Source of the DNA: Opitutus terrae PB90-1
GTDB taxonomy: Bacteria; Verrucomicrobiota; Verrucomicrobiia; Opitutales; Opitutaceae
Length of the DNA: 64,000 bases
NCBI RefSeq assembly: GCF_000019965.1
Contig: NC_010571.1
Location: forward strand, 4,659,001-4,723,000
Direction of reading: 5' to 3'
Shown in pieces: positions 1 through 9,475 of the stretch; positions within the stretch are counted from its first letter, which is position 1, and each line of letters starts with the position of its first letter. The translations under genes and the position numbers were made by a program. Under the pieces are notes generated by a model that was not told the origin of the DNA, did no database searches, and saw nothing but the letters and a program-made list of their open reading frames with translations.

Positions 1-533
1 GTTTCGCCGTCGTCGCCGAAGAAGTCCGCCGCATGGCCATGCGCGCCGCCGCCGAATCCGCCTCGATCGCGCAGCTGATCGAAGGCGCGCACGGGCTCAC
101 CGAAGAAGGCGTGACCCTCAGCCAGCAGGTCAACGCGATCTTCCAGCAGGTCGAAACCAAGGCGCACGAAGCCAGCGGCCGGATGAGCGAGATCCAGCGT
201 TCCACCCAGGAGCTGGTCACCGGCATCAACGAGATCAATACCGCGATGCGCGAACTCGACCGCCACACGCAGCAGAACGCGGCGATCGCGCAGGAAAATG
301 CCTCCACGGCCGAACTGATCGGCCAGCAAACCACGGAGCTCAACCGGAGCATCGCGCTGCTGGAAAGTTTGATTGCCCGCGATGTCAGCGCCGCCCCCGC
401 GTCGACCGCGGAGCCGCCCCGCTCCTCCCCACCGCCGGGCACCACGACGGCCGAGCGCGCTCCCGCGCCCGCCCCGCCGGCGGATGACGTCCAACCGCGC
501 TCCACGCCCACCCCGGTCCCCGCCGCCCGATGA
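1..533 (+). CDS. Methyl-accepting chemotaxis protein, C-terminal fragment (5' end outside window)
   Basis: This is the C-terminal half of a chemoreceptor cytoplasmic signalling domain, which relays ligand signals to CheA/CheW. The reading frame is open from base 3 and starts with [10 protein letters not shown], the descending-arm sequence just after the hairpin tip of the MCP domain. It continues as a long heptad-rich helix to about residue 120. A Pro/Ala/Thr-rich tail of about 50 residues follows, with no CheR/CheB-tethering pentapeptide visible. Sensor and membrane segments lie upstream of the window. The TGA stop overlaps the ATG of the next chemoreceptor (ATGA), so the two are probably translationally coupled. 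The family call is firm; the signal sensed is unknown. Confidence 0.9.
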   Translation, partial: FAVVAEEVRRMAMRAAAESASIAQLIEGAHGLTEEGVTLSQQVNAIFQQVETKAHEASGRMSEIQRSTQELVTGINEINTAMRELDRHTQQNAAIAQENASTAELIGQQTTELNRSIALLESLIARDVSAAPASTAEPPRSSPPPGTTTAERAPAPAPPADDVQPRSTPTPVPAAR

Positions 534-2362
534 ACCTTTCCCTCGCGCGCAAACTGCAGCTGCTCGTCGCGATTCCGCTCGCGGGCGCCTTGATCTTTTC
601 CGGCATCGAATGGGTTCGGGCGCTCGCCGCCGTGCGGCAGCTCAAGCGAGTCGCCGCGTCCGTCGAGCTCACCGCCGATCTCGCCGCCGTGCGCGCCGGT
701 TTGCTCGCAGAGCAACGCGAGTCCTGGGACCTTTACACCGACGCGAACCGGCTCATCACCTATCGCCGCAACGCCGAGCTAACGGCGGATGCCGTGCGCC
801 GGGTGGCCGCGCGGCTCAATCAGGGAAGTGCGCTCGACCAGGACGTGCGCGACGCCGTCCGGGCGCTGCTCACTGCATGCGACGGATTGCGGGAAGCACG
901 AGACTATTTCAGCACGCGGGGGCCGGAGGCCCGCCGGATCGATCCGCAGGCCTTGGCGCTGCGCGCACGCTACGGCGAGGTGATCGAACAGCTGCTCTTC
1001 CTCGTCTTCCGGCTCAACCAGGAAACCGACGCGGCGTCGCTGCGCGGGCGCCTCGACGGGCTCGTGTGGTTTGGCCGGCTCGCGCTGGCTGCCGAATCCG
1101 AGCGCACGTGGTATCAGCGTGGTTTCGCCGAGGAGCAGCTGACCGTCGCGAGCCTGATCCGCGTTCAGAACGTCACCGCGCAACGGCGCTATTTCGCCTC
1201 CAACGCGGTGCTCATGGCGCCGGCGGAACTGCTGGAATATTGGAACGGGCTGCTCGCCCATCCGGTGTACGCCGGCACCGACGCGCTGGCCACCGACGCC
1301 TTCAACTATTCCGCCCCCGAGCCGGTCCCCTTCAAGCGCGCGCTCGGCGCGGAGTGGACGCGCCTCACCCAGGAACGCACTCAGTTGCTCGATACGGTCG
1401 AGCCTCACCTTTTCATCGAACTGCACGGCTTCCTCGGCACGGCGCAACAGGCGGCGCTGCGCCATCTCGCGCAGCTGTCCGGCGCGATCGCGCTGCTGGT
1501 CGCCGTCGCCGTGGCGATCGCCGCTTGGTTTATCCGCCGGATCAAACGCGAGCTGCGCACAGCCGTCACCGGCCTCGACACCAGCACCGCGACGATCGCC
1601 CATGCGGTGAACGCCTCGTCCGAAGCCGCCCAGCGGCTCGCCGCCGGCGCGCTGAAGGAAGCCGCTGGCGTGGAGGAGACCGGCTCCGCCCTCGTCACGC
1701 TCACCTCAACCAACCAGCAGAACGTCACGCTGGCCGACCAGACGGTGGAGCACATGAACGAAACCGGCGCGCTCGTCCGCAACTCGCAGAGCACGATGCA
1801 AACGCTGTCGACGGCCATGCAGAAGATCTCCGACTCGAGCAAAGCCACGACCCGGATCGTCAAAACGATCAACGAAATCGCCTTTCAGACGAACATCCTT
1901 GCGCTCAATGCCTCGATCGAGGCCGCCAGCGCCGGCGAAGCGGGCACGGGCTTCGCCGTCGTGGCCGAAGAAGTGCGCAACCTCGCCAAGCGCTCCTCCG
2001 AGGCCACCGCAGAGACCGCGCGGCTCGTGGACGAGGTCCACGCGGCCATCGCCAGCGGTAACCGGCTCACCGCCGAGGTGGAAGCGGCGCTGCGCGACGT
2101 CGAGGCCAATTCGGCCCAGGCCGGCGAACTGATGCAGAGCATCCGTGCGGCCTCGCAGCAGATGCTGCAAAACATGCAGCACATCAACACAGGCAATCGT
2201 TCCCGGGAGGCGATCAGCCAGCAATCGGCGCAGGTGGCGGACCACAATGCCGCGACGGCCGCGGCGATCACCCGCGAGACCGAACAACTGCAGGCCACCA
2301 TCGCCCGTCTCGAGCACATGCTGCTCGGTCTGCACGACGCGGCGGCGGCGGCGGCAATCTAG
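530..2362 (+). CDS. Methyl-accepting chemotaxis protein with NIT-like periplasmic sensor
   Basis: This is a full-length transmembrane chemoreceptor of 610 residues. A first membrane helix (about residues 9-27) and a second (about 316-335) flank a roughly 285-residue helical periplasmic domain. That domain's LLAEQRESW and [11 protein letters not shown] segments resemble nitrate/nitrite-sensing (NIT) domains; this assignment is tentative. The cytoplasmic part has the MCP signature around residues 449-480 ([18 protein letters not shown], then [18 protein letters not shown]), which is the CheA/CheW-contacting tip. The protein ends in a short Ala-rich stretch with no methylation-enzyme docking pentapeptide. 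It overlaps the preceding MCP by 4 bases. Its TAG stop lies in the terminal CTAG of a dispersed palindromic repeat. Confidence 0.92.
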   Translation: MNLSLARKLQLLVAIPLAGALIFSGIEWVRALAAVRQLKRVAASVELTADLAAVRAGLLAEQRESWDLYTDANRLITYRRNAELTADAVRRVAARLNQGSALDQDVRDAVRALLTACDGLREARDYFSTRGPEARRIDPQALALRARYGEVIEQLLFLVFRLNQETDAASLRGRLDGLVWFGRLALAAESERTWYQRGFAEEQLTVASLIRVQNVTAQRRYFASNAVLMAPAELLEYWNGLLAHPVYAGTDALATDAFNYSAPEPVPFKRALGAEWTRLTQERTQLLDTVEPHLFIELHGFLGTAQQAALRHLAQLSGAIALLVAVAVAIAAWFIRRIKRELRTAVTGLDTSTATIAHAVNASSEAAQRLAAGALKEAAGVEETGSALVTLTSTNQQNVTLADQTVEHMNETGALVRNSQSTMQTLSTAMQKISDSSKATTRIVKTINEIAFQTNILALNASIEAASAGEAGTGFAVVAEEVRNLAKRSSEATAETARLVDEVHAAIASGNRLTAEVEAALRDVEANSAQAGELMQSIRAASQQMLQNMQHINTGNRSREAISQQSAQVADHNAATAAAITRETEQLQATIARLEHMLLGLHDAAAAAAI

Positions 2363-2503
2363 CCCTGAAATTTCATGAACAGGAGTGAAGCTCAGCCCGA
2401 ACTTTCCGTCCGCCTGCGGCGGAGCGACCTGGTCGCGGCTAGCCCCGACAGAGTCGGCCCGGAGGGCGGACATTTCATGAATCTCATGAAATATCCGGGC
2501 TAG
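2359..2503. repeat. Dispersed CTAG-bounded palindromic element, copy A
   Basis: This is an intergenic element of about 145 bp whose ends are imperfect inverted repeats. The left end reads CTAGCCCTGAAATTTCATGA; the right end reads TCATGAAATATCCGGGCTAG. The interior shares long identical blocks (GGAGTGAAGCTCAG, TAGCCCCGACAGAGTCGGCC) with a second copy at 19755-19889. It encodes no protein. The TAG stop of the upstream chemoreceptor lies inside its left terminus. Size, termini and absence of an ORF are consistent with a MITE or REP-type non-autonomous element, but no transposase for it is in the window. The remaining sequence to 2639 shows nothing I recognise. Confidence 0.8.
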
Positions 2504-2639
2504 AGGCTGCCCGAAATCCTCATTTCTAGAAGAGGCTCGGCGGCTAGTTTCGCGCGCCAGCGGCCAGGCTGCCCGAGTGCTGCGGAGCTGAACCTTCCCA
2601 CAGAGGAGGCCGCGTCCTGCTTGCCCGAGGCGCCGCGCC

Positions 2640-3101
2640 TTACGCTTTCAGCTCGACCACGACCTGCACTTCGGCGGTCGAACCTTTCGGCAGTCCATTG
2701 ACGGCGACCGCGGCGCGCGCGTGCTTCCCCGCCTCACCGAAAACCTTCAGGAACAAATCGCTCGCGCCGTTGATCACCGCCGGACTGTCGCCGAATCCGT
2801 CGACGGCATTGACGAAGCCATTCACCATCACCACCCGCGCCACGCGATCGAGCGAACCGACCGCCGCGCGAATGTTTGCCAGTGTATTCAACGCGCAAAT
2901 CTCCGCCGCTTTCTTGCCACTCTCCACGCTCTGCTCCTTCCCCACCTGGCCAACGTGCGTCATCTTGCCGTCGATCATGCAAATCGTGCCGGCGCAGAAC
3001 AGCAGGTTGCCGGTACGGACCGTCGGCACGTAGCTGCCAGCGGCGGCCGGCGGATTCGGGAGCGTGAGTTCGAGCGCAGCCAGATTCGCTTCGGGATTCA
3101 T
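2640..3101 (-). CDS. RidA family (YjgF/YER057c/UK114) protein
   Basis: A 153-residue protein of the RidA superfamily. Family members deaminate reactive enamine/imine intermediates produced by PLP enzymes or act in related nitrogen metabolism. The sequence matches the longer-N-terminus subgroup: LPNPPAAAGSYVP, then LLFCAGT near residue 35, and a C-terminal stretch ending AEVQVVVELKA. The start is set at MNPEAN because the frame upstream only translates a dispersed palindromic repeat (GGTPVP peptide). It is divergent from an amidase, which suggests a shared nitrogen-catabolic role. Which Rid subgroup reaction it performs cannot be decided by eye. Confidence 0.85.
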   Translation of the reverse strand: MNPEANLAALELTLPNPPAAAGSYVPTVRTGNLLFCAGTICMIDGKMTHVGQVGKEQSVESGKKAAEICALNTLANIRAAVGSLDRVARVVMVNGFVNAVDGFGDSPAVINGASDLFLKVFGEAGKHARAAVAVNGLPKGSTAEVQVVVELKA

Positions 3102-3193
3102 CAGGTGCGAACGTTCGGCAAACCCGGGCCGAACGCAAAGCGGATTTCTGCTGTGCCGCGGCTTTCGGGTCATCGCTGTCGCGTGGCACTCCT

Positions 3194-3257
3194 GTGGCAC
3201 GGGCGTCCCGCCCGTGATGCTCACTGCCAGCATTCACGGGCAAGATGCCCGTGCCAC
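3194..3257. repeat. GTGGCAC-type dispersed palindrome
   Basis: An inverted-repeat element with ends GTGGCACGGGCG and its near reverse complement GATGCCCGTGCCAC. It lies between the divergent RidA-like and amidase genes. Related copies are at 23453-23520, 28988-29034, 46791-46815 (half) and 58856-58948. Translation of such copies gives spurious peptides of the GTGVPPV or HGRDARAT kind, which falsely extend neighbouring genes. Confidence 0.85.
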
Positions 3258-3282
3258 GCGCCGCTGGGTTTGCTGAGCGAAC

Positions 3283-4596
3283 ATGAGCCCGACGGTGTCG
3301 CGCTTCCGCGTTCTTGCTTCGTCCGCGATGGCTCACGAGACTCGGATTGCTGTGACCTTCAACGACTGGCAACAACTCGCCCCCGTCGCCGCCGCGCGCG
3401 AACTCCATCGCCGCGTCCGCAAATCGCTCCCGCGCGCCCAGCAGCGCGCCGCGATCGCTTCGCTGCGCCCGGAGGTGCAGCTGGCCGAGGTGTTCAGCCG
3501 CGCAGATCGCGCGGCGCCGTTGGGCGGCGTGCCGTTTTTCCTCAAAGATCTGTTCGACGTCGTCGGCCAGCCGACCGCCGCCGGTTCCAGTTTCCTGCCC
3601 GAGGTGCGGCCGATGCCCGCTCACGATAGCGCGATCGTCGAGAAGATGCGGCAAAACGGCGCCGTGCTCGCCGGCAAGACTCAGCTGCACGAGTTCGCCT
3701 ACGGGATCACGGGGGAGAATCCACATCGTGGTGACTGCGAGCATCCGCATTTCCCCGGCCGAACGTCCGGCGGCTCGAGCAGCGGTTCGGCCGCGCTGGT
3801 CGCCGCGGAAATCACGCCCCTGGCCATCGGCACCGATACCGGCGGCTCCATTCGCGTACCCGCCGCGTTCTGCGGGCTGTACGGATTCCGACAGACCCCG
3901 CGCGATCCGCTGATCGCCGACGCTGTTCCACTCGCACCCAGCTTCGACACCGCGGGATGGTTCACCAAGCACAGCTCGGACATGGCTGCCACCTTGTCGG
4001 CGCTCGTCGGCAGTACGCCGGTCACAACCACACCGCGCGGCTGCTATCTGGAGTTCGGCCAACTCGACGCCGAGGTCGCCGCGGCCTGTGTGGCCGCGAG
4101 TGCACGTTTCGCGCCGGTAGCCGACCCTTCCACCGCGGCCGCGTTGCGGCAGGCGTTCGCGCCCGCGCTGGAGGCCTACCACCGGATCGTCGCCGCCGAG
4201 GCGTGGAGCTTTCACGCCGGATGGTTCGACCCATATCGCTCCCGGTACGATCCCGCCGTCGTGCAACGGCTGGAGCGCGGACGCACGTTGCCCGCCGCCG
4301 AGCTTGTGCAAGCGCGCGCCGACGTCGCGTCCGTGCAGGCCGCATGGGCGGAGTATTTTCAGCGTTTCGACTTCCTCGTGCTGCCGGCCACGCCGTGCGC
4401 AGCGCTCACCAAAGCGGACTGCACCGCGGCGAACCGCGCGCGACTGCTGACGCTGACCACGCCGGCGAGCGTGGGCGGGCTTCCGGTGTTAACGATTCCT
4501 GTTCCACTGCCCTCCGGCCTCACCACCGGGCTGCAGGTCATCGCTCCCGATCCGAAGAGCCCCGTCTTCTCCTGGGCGCTCGGCCAAGCCGCCTGA
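3283..4596 (+). CDS. Amidase signature family hydrolase
   Basis: A 437-residue amidase-signature enzyme that hydrolyses a C-N amide bond. It shows the Ser-cisSer-Lys triad: Lys88 in FFLKDLFDV, cis-Ser165 in the GGSSSGSAA glycine/serine-rich motif, and nucleophile Ser189 in GTDTGGSIRVPAA, spaced as in the family (24 residues between the serines). The length fits non-GatA amidases. An alternative start at 3328 (MAHETR) would remove 15 residues; neither start has a strong ribosome-binding site. It is divergent from the RidA-like gene. No signal peptide is evident, so it is probably cytoplasmic. The substrate is unknown; GatA is less likely because no gatB/gatC lies nearby. Confidence 0.9.
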   Translation: MSPTVSRFRVLASSAMAHETRIAVTFNDWQQLAPVAAARELHRRVRKSLPRAQQRAAIASLRPEVQLAEVFSRADRAAPLGGVPFFLKDLFDVVGQPTAAGSSFLPEVRPMPAHDSAIVEKMRQNGAVLAGKTQLHEFAYGITGENPHRGDCEHPHFPGRTSGGSSSGSAALVAAEITPLAIGTDTGGSIRVPAAFCGLYGFRQTPRDPLIADAVPLAPSFDTAGWFTKHSSDMAATLSALVGSTPVTTTPRGCYLEFGQLDAEVAAACVAASARFAPVADPSTAAALRQAFAPALEAYHRIVAAEAWSFHAGWFDPYRSRYDPAVVQRLERGRTLPAAELVQARADVASVQAAWAEYFQRFDFLVLPATPCAALTKADCTAANRARLLTLTTPASVGGLPVLTIPVPLPSGLTTGLQVIAPDPKSPVFSWALGQAA

Positions 4597-4670
4597 CTCA
4601 CTTCGCGCTTCGCCTCCGCCTCCGTCGGCGCGGGCTGGTTTCACGTAATACGTGAAACTAGCCGGTATCG

Positions 4671-5543
4671 TCATAACCCCAGCAGTCGGGTCACGTTGCC
4701 GCCCATCACGGTATCCGGCACACCCGCCGACTTGGCTTCGTCGAGCAGCCGCACCATCCCCGGCACGCGTTCGAGCTTCGGATACACGTTCAGCGGAAAA
4801 TCCGAACCGAACAGCACACGCTCCGCCGGCACGACGGCAAGGAAGCGCCGCCAGATCGAGTCGTCGTACATCAGCGGCGAGGCGGCGGAATCATAGTAAA
4901 CATTGCTCAATCGCGCCGCGGACGCGTCGCGCAGCGGCAGCAATCCGCCCCAATGCGCCAGGATGAAATTCACCGACGAACGCGCCTGCGCGAGGGCGGC
5001 GAAGTCTTCCAGCGGCGTTTCCACGCGCCCGGGATAATCGCGGCTGTTCGGATCCGTGACGTGCAACGTCACCGGTAGCCGGCGCTCGGCGGCGAACTCC
5101 AACACTGCACCGAATCCGTCGTCCGCCATCGTGTGCGCCTGCGCGTGCGGCGACAACTCGCCGATGCCCACCAAACCTTCCTCGGTCGCACGACGTAGCT
5201 CCGTGAGCACCGCTGCGCGACCCGCGCCGGGCTGCACCGTCGCGAACGCCGACAACCGGTCCGGATGCGCCCGCCCGCACTCTGCATAAAAGCGATTCTG
5301 CCAGGCGCAGGTCTCCGGTTTTGCCCAATACCAGCCGAGCAACACGGCGCGCGCCACCCCCGCGCGATCCATTTCGCGCAGCAGTTCGTCGGTGGAGGGA
5401 AAGCTCTGGACGGCACCGCCGTTCTTACGGCGACGCGTGCAGAGTCCGGCCCAGTCCGGTTCGCCCTGCGCCCGCGCCCATCCGGCAGGATCCCGGTTCG
5501 CCTCGGCGGGATAGAGATGCACGTGCGCGTCGATGATTCGCAT
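4671..5543 (-). CDS. Amidohydrolase (amidohydrolase_2 / TIM-barrel metal-dependent hydrolase)
   Basis: A 290-residue metal-dependent hydrolase. It begins MRIIDAHVHLYP, where His7 and His9 form the HxH metal site of strand 1 of the TIM barrel. Further typical ligands are TLHVTD in the middle, FILAHWGG, and the C-terminal FGSDFPLN with the catalytic/metal Asp. This pattern is that of the amidohydrolase_2 group, which includes decarboxylases and lactonases. The start is at the HxH-proximal Met because upstream sequence in frame is antisense to the permease gene. It is convergent with the amidase. The exact substrate is not deducible. Confidence 0.85.
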   Translation of the reverse strand: MRIIDAHVHLYPAEANRDPAGWARAQGEPDWAGLCTRRRKNGGAVQSFPSTDELLREMDRAGVARAVLLGWYWAKPETCAWQNRFYAECGRAHPDRLSAFATVQPGAGRAAVLTELRRATEEGLVGIGELSPHAQAHTMADDGFGAVLEFAAERRLPVTLHVTDPNSRDYPGRVETPLEDFAALAQARSSVNFILAHWGGLLPLRDASAARLSNVYYDSAASPLMYDDSIWRRFLAVVPAERVLFGSDFPLNVYPKLERVPGMVRLLDEAKSAGVPDTVMGGNVTRLLGL

Positions 5544-5651
5544 TTTGAAGTCGTTCTCTTTCGCCGAATCGTTCTCGTTGCTCTCGTTCTTCCAAAGAGA
5601 ACAAGAACGCCCCCAAGAACGAGAACGATTTTTCCGGCTCGAACCGCCACC

Positions 5652-6989
5652 ATGCTGAACCGCTTCTTTCAACTCGACGCGAACCGCACCACGCTCGGCC
5701 GCGAACTTCAGGCCGGACTCACGACGTTCGCGGCGATGGCCTACATCCTGGCGGTGAACCCGGCGATCCTCTCTGCCACGGGCATGGACAAGCCCGCGCT
5801 CGTCACCGTCACCGCGATCACCGCCGCGCTCGCGACGACGATCATGGCGCTGCTCACCAACTACCCGATCGCGCTCGCGCCGGGCATGGGGATCAACGCG
5901 TTTTTCACCTACACGATCTGCCTCGCGAAGGGCGTGCCGTGGCCGGAGGCGCTCGGCATGGTGTTCGTCAACGGCGTGATCTTCCTCGTGCTGTCGGTCA
6001 CCGGCGTCCGCGAGAAGATCATCGCGGCGATTCCGCACGCGCTGAAGATCGCGGTCACGTGCGGCATCGGACTCTTCATCGCTTTCATCGGACTCAAGAA
6101 CGGAGGCGTGATCGTCGCGAATCCCGCCACGTTCGTCTCGCATGGCGACTTCGCCGCGCCACCCGTCGCGCTCTGCCTTGGCGGCATCGTGCTCACTGCG
6201 ATTCTCGTGTCGCGCCGCGTACCCGGCGCGATCGTGCTCAGCATCGCGATCATCACCTTGGCCGGATTACTCGTCCCCGACGGTCAGGGCGGTGCGGTCA
6301 CGCGATGGCCGGCGGATCTCGTCACCGCGCCGGCCTCGCCCGCGCCGGTGTTGCTCAAGCTGTCCTTCAACTTTCTCGCGAGCACCGATGCGCTCCTCGT
6401 GGCGCTCCCGCTGATCCTCACGCTGCTGCTGGTGGATATGTTCGACAACATCGGCACGTTGATTGGCGTCACGAAGCGCGCGGGTTTTCTCCGCCCTGAC
6501 GGCACGCTGCCCAAAGCCGGCCGCGCCCTGATCGCCGATTCGGTCGCCACGCTCCTCAGCGCGCTCGCTGGAACCTCAACGGTCGTCAGCTACATCGAGT
6601 CAGCCTCTGGAGTCGAGGCGGGCGGTCGCACCGGACTCACCACGCTGACGACCGCCGCGCTCATGCTGCTCGCGCTGTTCTTCACGCCCCTGATTCTGAT
6701 GGTGCCCGCCGTCGCTACGGCGCCCGCGCTCGTGATCGTCGGCGTGTTCATGATGCAGTCGGTGACCGAAATCGAAATGCGCGACTTTGCGATCGCCGCT
6801 CCCGCCGTGCTGACGATTCTGGCGATTCCCTTTACGTTCAGCATCGCCGAAGGCATCGGCCTGGGCCTGATCGTTGCCGCCGTCCTCGCGCTGACCACCG
6901 GTCAGCCCAAGAACATGACGCCCGTCGGCTACGCCGTAGCCGCGGTGTTCTTCCTCCAATTTTTCCGCATCTGGCCGTTCGGAGGGTAA
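5652..6989 (+). CDS. NCS2/AzgA-type purine permease
   Basis: A 445-residue inner-membrane transporter with about 12-14 hydrophobic segments. The N-terminal pattern (REL..GLTTFAAMAYILAVNP, ALAPGMGINAFF) and the internal LLLVDMFDNIGTLIGV are diagnostic of the AzgA-like adenine/guanine/hypoxanthine permeases. Cargo is moved by proton symport. The ATG at MLNRFF is chosen because it begins the conserved N-terminus. It is convergent with adenine deaminase, 98 bases away. This supports adenine or hypoxanthine as cargo, though by inference only. Confidence 0.9.
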   Translation: MLNRFFQLDANRTTLGRELQAGLTTFAAMAYILAVNPAILSATGMDKPALVTVTAITAALATTIMALLTNYPIALAPGMGINAFFTYTICLAKGVPWPEALGMVFVNGVIFLVLSVTGVREKIIAAIPHALKIAVTCGIGLFIAFIGLKNGGVIVANPATFVSHGDFAAPPVALCLGGIVLTAILVSRRVPGAIVLSIAIITLAGLLVPDGQGGAVTRWPADLVTAPASPAPVLLKLSFNFLASTDALLVALPLILTLLLVDMFDNIGTLIGVTKRAGFLRPDGTLPKAGRALIADSVATLLSALAGTSTVVSYIESASGVEAGGRTGLTTLTTAALMLLALFFTPLILMVPAVATAPALVIVGVFMMQSVTEIEMRDFAIAAPAVLTILAIPFTFSIAEGIGLGLIVAAVLALTTGQPKNMTPVGYAVAAVFFLQFFRIWPFGG

Positions 6990-7087
6990 GCGACATCTCA
7001 TGCACTTGCGCGCATGAGCGCGCGGACGGGGATCGTCCTGGCCATCCGTTCCGTAACCGGCGCGGCTACGTTCGTCCGCCACGCGAC

Positions 7088-8893
7088 CTACTCGAACAGC
7101 TTCACCAACTTCATCGCCTTCACGTCGACGAGGCCTTTGTCGGTTAGCCGGAAGTCCGGAATCACGGACAGCGGGAGCAGGTTGAAGCCCATGTAGGGCA
7201 CCGTGCAGCCGAGCTTGGCCCACGCGCGCTTCAACTGCGTGGTGGCTTTCGCCACGACGGGGGCACGCTGGTCTGACAACAATCCCGCGACCGGCAGCGC
7301 AACGCTCGCCAGCACCTTGCCGCGCCGCACCGCGCACACGCCACCGCGCAACTTTTTCACCGTAGCCAATGCGATCTGCATGTCGGCTTCGCTCGTGCCG
7401 GCGAGCACGATGTTGTGGGCGTCGTGTCCGACGCTGCTCGCCACCGCGCCGTCCTGCAGTCCGAAATCCTTGAGCAACCCGTGCGCCACTCCGCCGTTCC
7501 GGCCATGTCGCTCGACCACCGTCAGGAAACACAGCCCTTGCGCCCGGAAATGCCCCGTCCAGTCCGCCCGCTGGGCGAGGCACACCTGCTCGCGCGCCGT
7601 CACGATTCCGGGCGGCACCACGCGGATCACGTTCGCAGTCACCTCGCGCGCCGGGAGCACCGGCGTCAGCTTCACCCGCTTCGGCACTTTCACCGTCCGA
7701 TACGCCGCCGTGGGATAACGATACCGGCGGCTCAGCGCACGCTCGAGTACCGGGGTGATCTTTCGGCCCTCGACCACGAGTTCACCACCGTACCAGGTGT
7801 TCTGCACTTCGAGCTCGTCATTGACCAGCACGAGATCCGCGCGCCGCGCCGGCGCGAGTCCGCCAAATTCGCCGTCCTTCGCGTAGCGCGTCGCCGGGTG
7901 CAGTGAACCGAGGCTCCAGGCCGTCGGTCGCTTCAACCCAGCCGCGGCCGCCTGCCGGACCACCCAGTCCATGCCGAACAGAAACAGATCATCCGCATCG
8001 CGATCGTCAGTGCACACGCAGACCCGCTTCGGATTCGCACCCAGTTCAGTAATCGCCTTGATCGCCTGCGGCAGCGAATGCCACGGCGTCCGCGGATTGC
8101 CGCCCCGCAAGAAAACCCACACGCCGGCGTCGAGCAAATCGTCGCTGATCTCGCGGTCGATCGCCTCGTGCGTGTCCGTCACCCCGCTCGCGGCGTAAGC
8201 GGTGACGAACTCCCGGCCATAGACGTGCCCGCTGACCGGCCGCCCGCGTTGCAGCGCCTCGGCCAGAATCGCGTGGCTGCGCGCGTCGCCCAGCGCGACC
8301 GACACATAATCCATCTTTTCGCCGAGCGCCGCCGCCTCCGGCCAGCGATCGAAGATCCGGCCGATCTTGGCCGGGGTGAGATCGCCTCCTGCCGTCTCGA
8401 GCTGCGCGTTCGTCGCGGGCACCGTGCTCGGCACCGTCAGGAAAATCGACAGCGGCGCGCGGCGCGCGTCCTCCAGCATCCATTCCACGCCCGCCACGTC
8501 GCATACGTTCCCAATCTCGTGGCTGTCGCAGAACACCGTCGTCGTGCCGTTGAGCAACGCGGCTTCGGCGAACGCACACGCTGTCATCATGCTGCTCTCG
8601 ATATGCACGTGCGGATCGACGAGCCCCGGCGCGAGGATCCCGCCGCGCACGTCGTAGATCGTGGTCCGCGTTTTCCCGGCGCCGGCGGCTGCCTTGAAGG
8701 TTCCGGCCGGTTTCACCGCCGCGATGCGGCCGCCTTTGATCCAAATCTCCCGGTCCGCGAGCATTCGCTCGGTGTAGGTCGACAGTACCCGACCGCCGGT
8801 GATCACCAGCTCGGGCGCCTCGCGTCCCCTCCCCACGGCGGCGAGCGAACGGGTCATGGTGTGCAGCGGGGCGACCGAAAATCGCGTCAGCAT
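7088..8893 (-). CDS. ade: Adenine deaminase
   Basis: A 601-residue enzyme that deaminates adenine to hypoxanthine. It has the two-part layout of the family: an amidohydrolase barrel with HVHIESSMM metal-site motif, [25 protein letters not shown] and [13 protein letters not shown], then a C-terminal domain containing [12 protein letters not shown] and ending [24 protein letters not shown] (quoted in parts across family alignments). The start at 8893 (MLTRFS) gives an N-terminus of usual length; 8932 is an in-frame alternative. It faces the NCS2 permease, consistent with a purine uptake and salvage module. Hypoxanthine phosphoribosyltransferase is encoded elsewhere in the window at 42542-43129. 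Confidence 0.93.
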   Translation of the reverse strand: MLTRFSVAPLHTMTRSLAAVGRGREAPELVITGGRVLSTYTERMLADREIWIKGGRIAAVKPAGTFKAAAGAGKTRTTIYDVRGGILAPGLVDPHVHIESSMMTACAFAEAALLNGTTTVFCDSHEIGNVCDVAGVEWMLEDARRAPLSIFLTVPSTVPATNAQLETAGGDLTPAKIGRIFDRWPEAAALGEKMDYVSVALGDARSHAILAEALQRGRPVSGHVYGREFVTAYAASGVTDTHEAIDREISDDLLDAGVWVFLRGGNPRTPWHSLPQAIKAITELGANPKRVCVCTDDRDADDLFLFGMDWVVRQAAAAGLKRPTAWSLGSLHPATRYAKDGEFGGLAPARRADLVLVNDELEVQNTWYGGELVVEGRKITPVLERALSRRYRYPTAAYRTVKVPKRVKLTPVLPAREVTANVIRVVPPGIVTAREQVCLAQRADWTGHFRAQGLCFLTVVERHGRNGGVAHGLLKDFGLQDGAVASSVGHDAHNIVLAGTSEADMQIALATVKKLRGGVCAVRRGKVLASVALPVAGLLSDQRAPVVAKATTQLKRAWAKLGCTVPYMGFNLLPLSVIPDFRLTDKGLVDVKAMKLVKLFE

Positions 8894-8977
8894 GGAACCG
8901 ATTGAATCCAGCCTCCGTAAAAGCGAAAGCAAAAGCGCATCGCCGCGCCTGCTCCCCTCCGGCGCAGCCTTGCCCGG

Positions 8978-9430
8978 TTACGGTTTGGCGAACGGCGCCG
9001 CCGAACCCGTGCCCGCGCGCACCACCAGGATCGGCACCGTGGTGTTGTGCCGCACGCGCTCGATCGTGCTGCCCAGAAAGATGTCGCCGATCAGCTTGTG
9101 CCCGTGCGAGGTCATCGCGATCAGATCGCATTGCTGCGCCAGCGCCGTCTTCAGGATTTCCGTCGGCGGATTGCCCAGTGCGAGCTGGGTCGTCACCCGC
9201 AGTCCACCGCCGCGCAGCCGTTCCGCCACGCCTTCGAGATACGCCCGATCCGCGCGCATTTCATCGGACTCCGCCAGATGCAGCTGTTCGTAGTTGCGCG
9301 CGGCAAACCCATCCGCCACGTGCACCAGCAACAACTCCGAGCCGAGCTGTTGCGCCAGCTGTGCGATGTGCGGCACCAGCGTGTCGTCGGCGCGGCTGTT
9401 CTCGAGCGCTACGAGGATCTTTCGATACAT
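8978..9430 (-). CDS. Universal stress protein (UspA family)
   Basis: A 150-residue single-domain Usp. It starts MYRKILVALENS (beta-strand 1 with the usual Asp replaced by Glu) and includes ELLLVHVADG. Near the C-terminus is the nucleotide-loop region MTSHGHKLIGDIFLGS, followed by VPILVVRAG. The G-2x-G-9x-G-S pattern is only partly kept, since the second Gly is missing, so ATP binding is uncertain. It lies 45 bases downstream of the Nramp transporter on the same strand, suggesting co-transcription and a link to metal or oxidative stress. Confidence 0.9.
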   Translation of the reverse strand: MYRKILVALENSRADDTLVPHIAQLAQQLGSELLLVHVADGFAARNYEQLHLAESDEMRADRAYLEGVAERLRGGGLRVTTQLALGNPPTEILKTALAQQCDLIAMTSHGHKLIGDIFLGSTIERVRHNTTVPILVVRAGTGSAAPFAKP

Positions 9431-9475
9431 GGGTGGCGGGGGCTGCAGGGAAAAACGCGCGCCGGTCGGGTGCCA

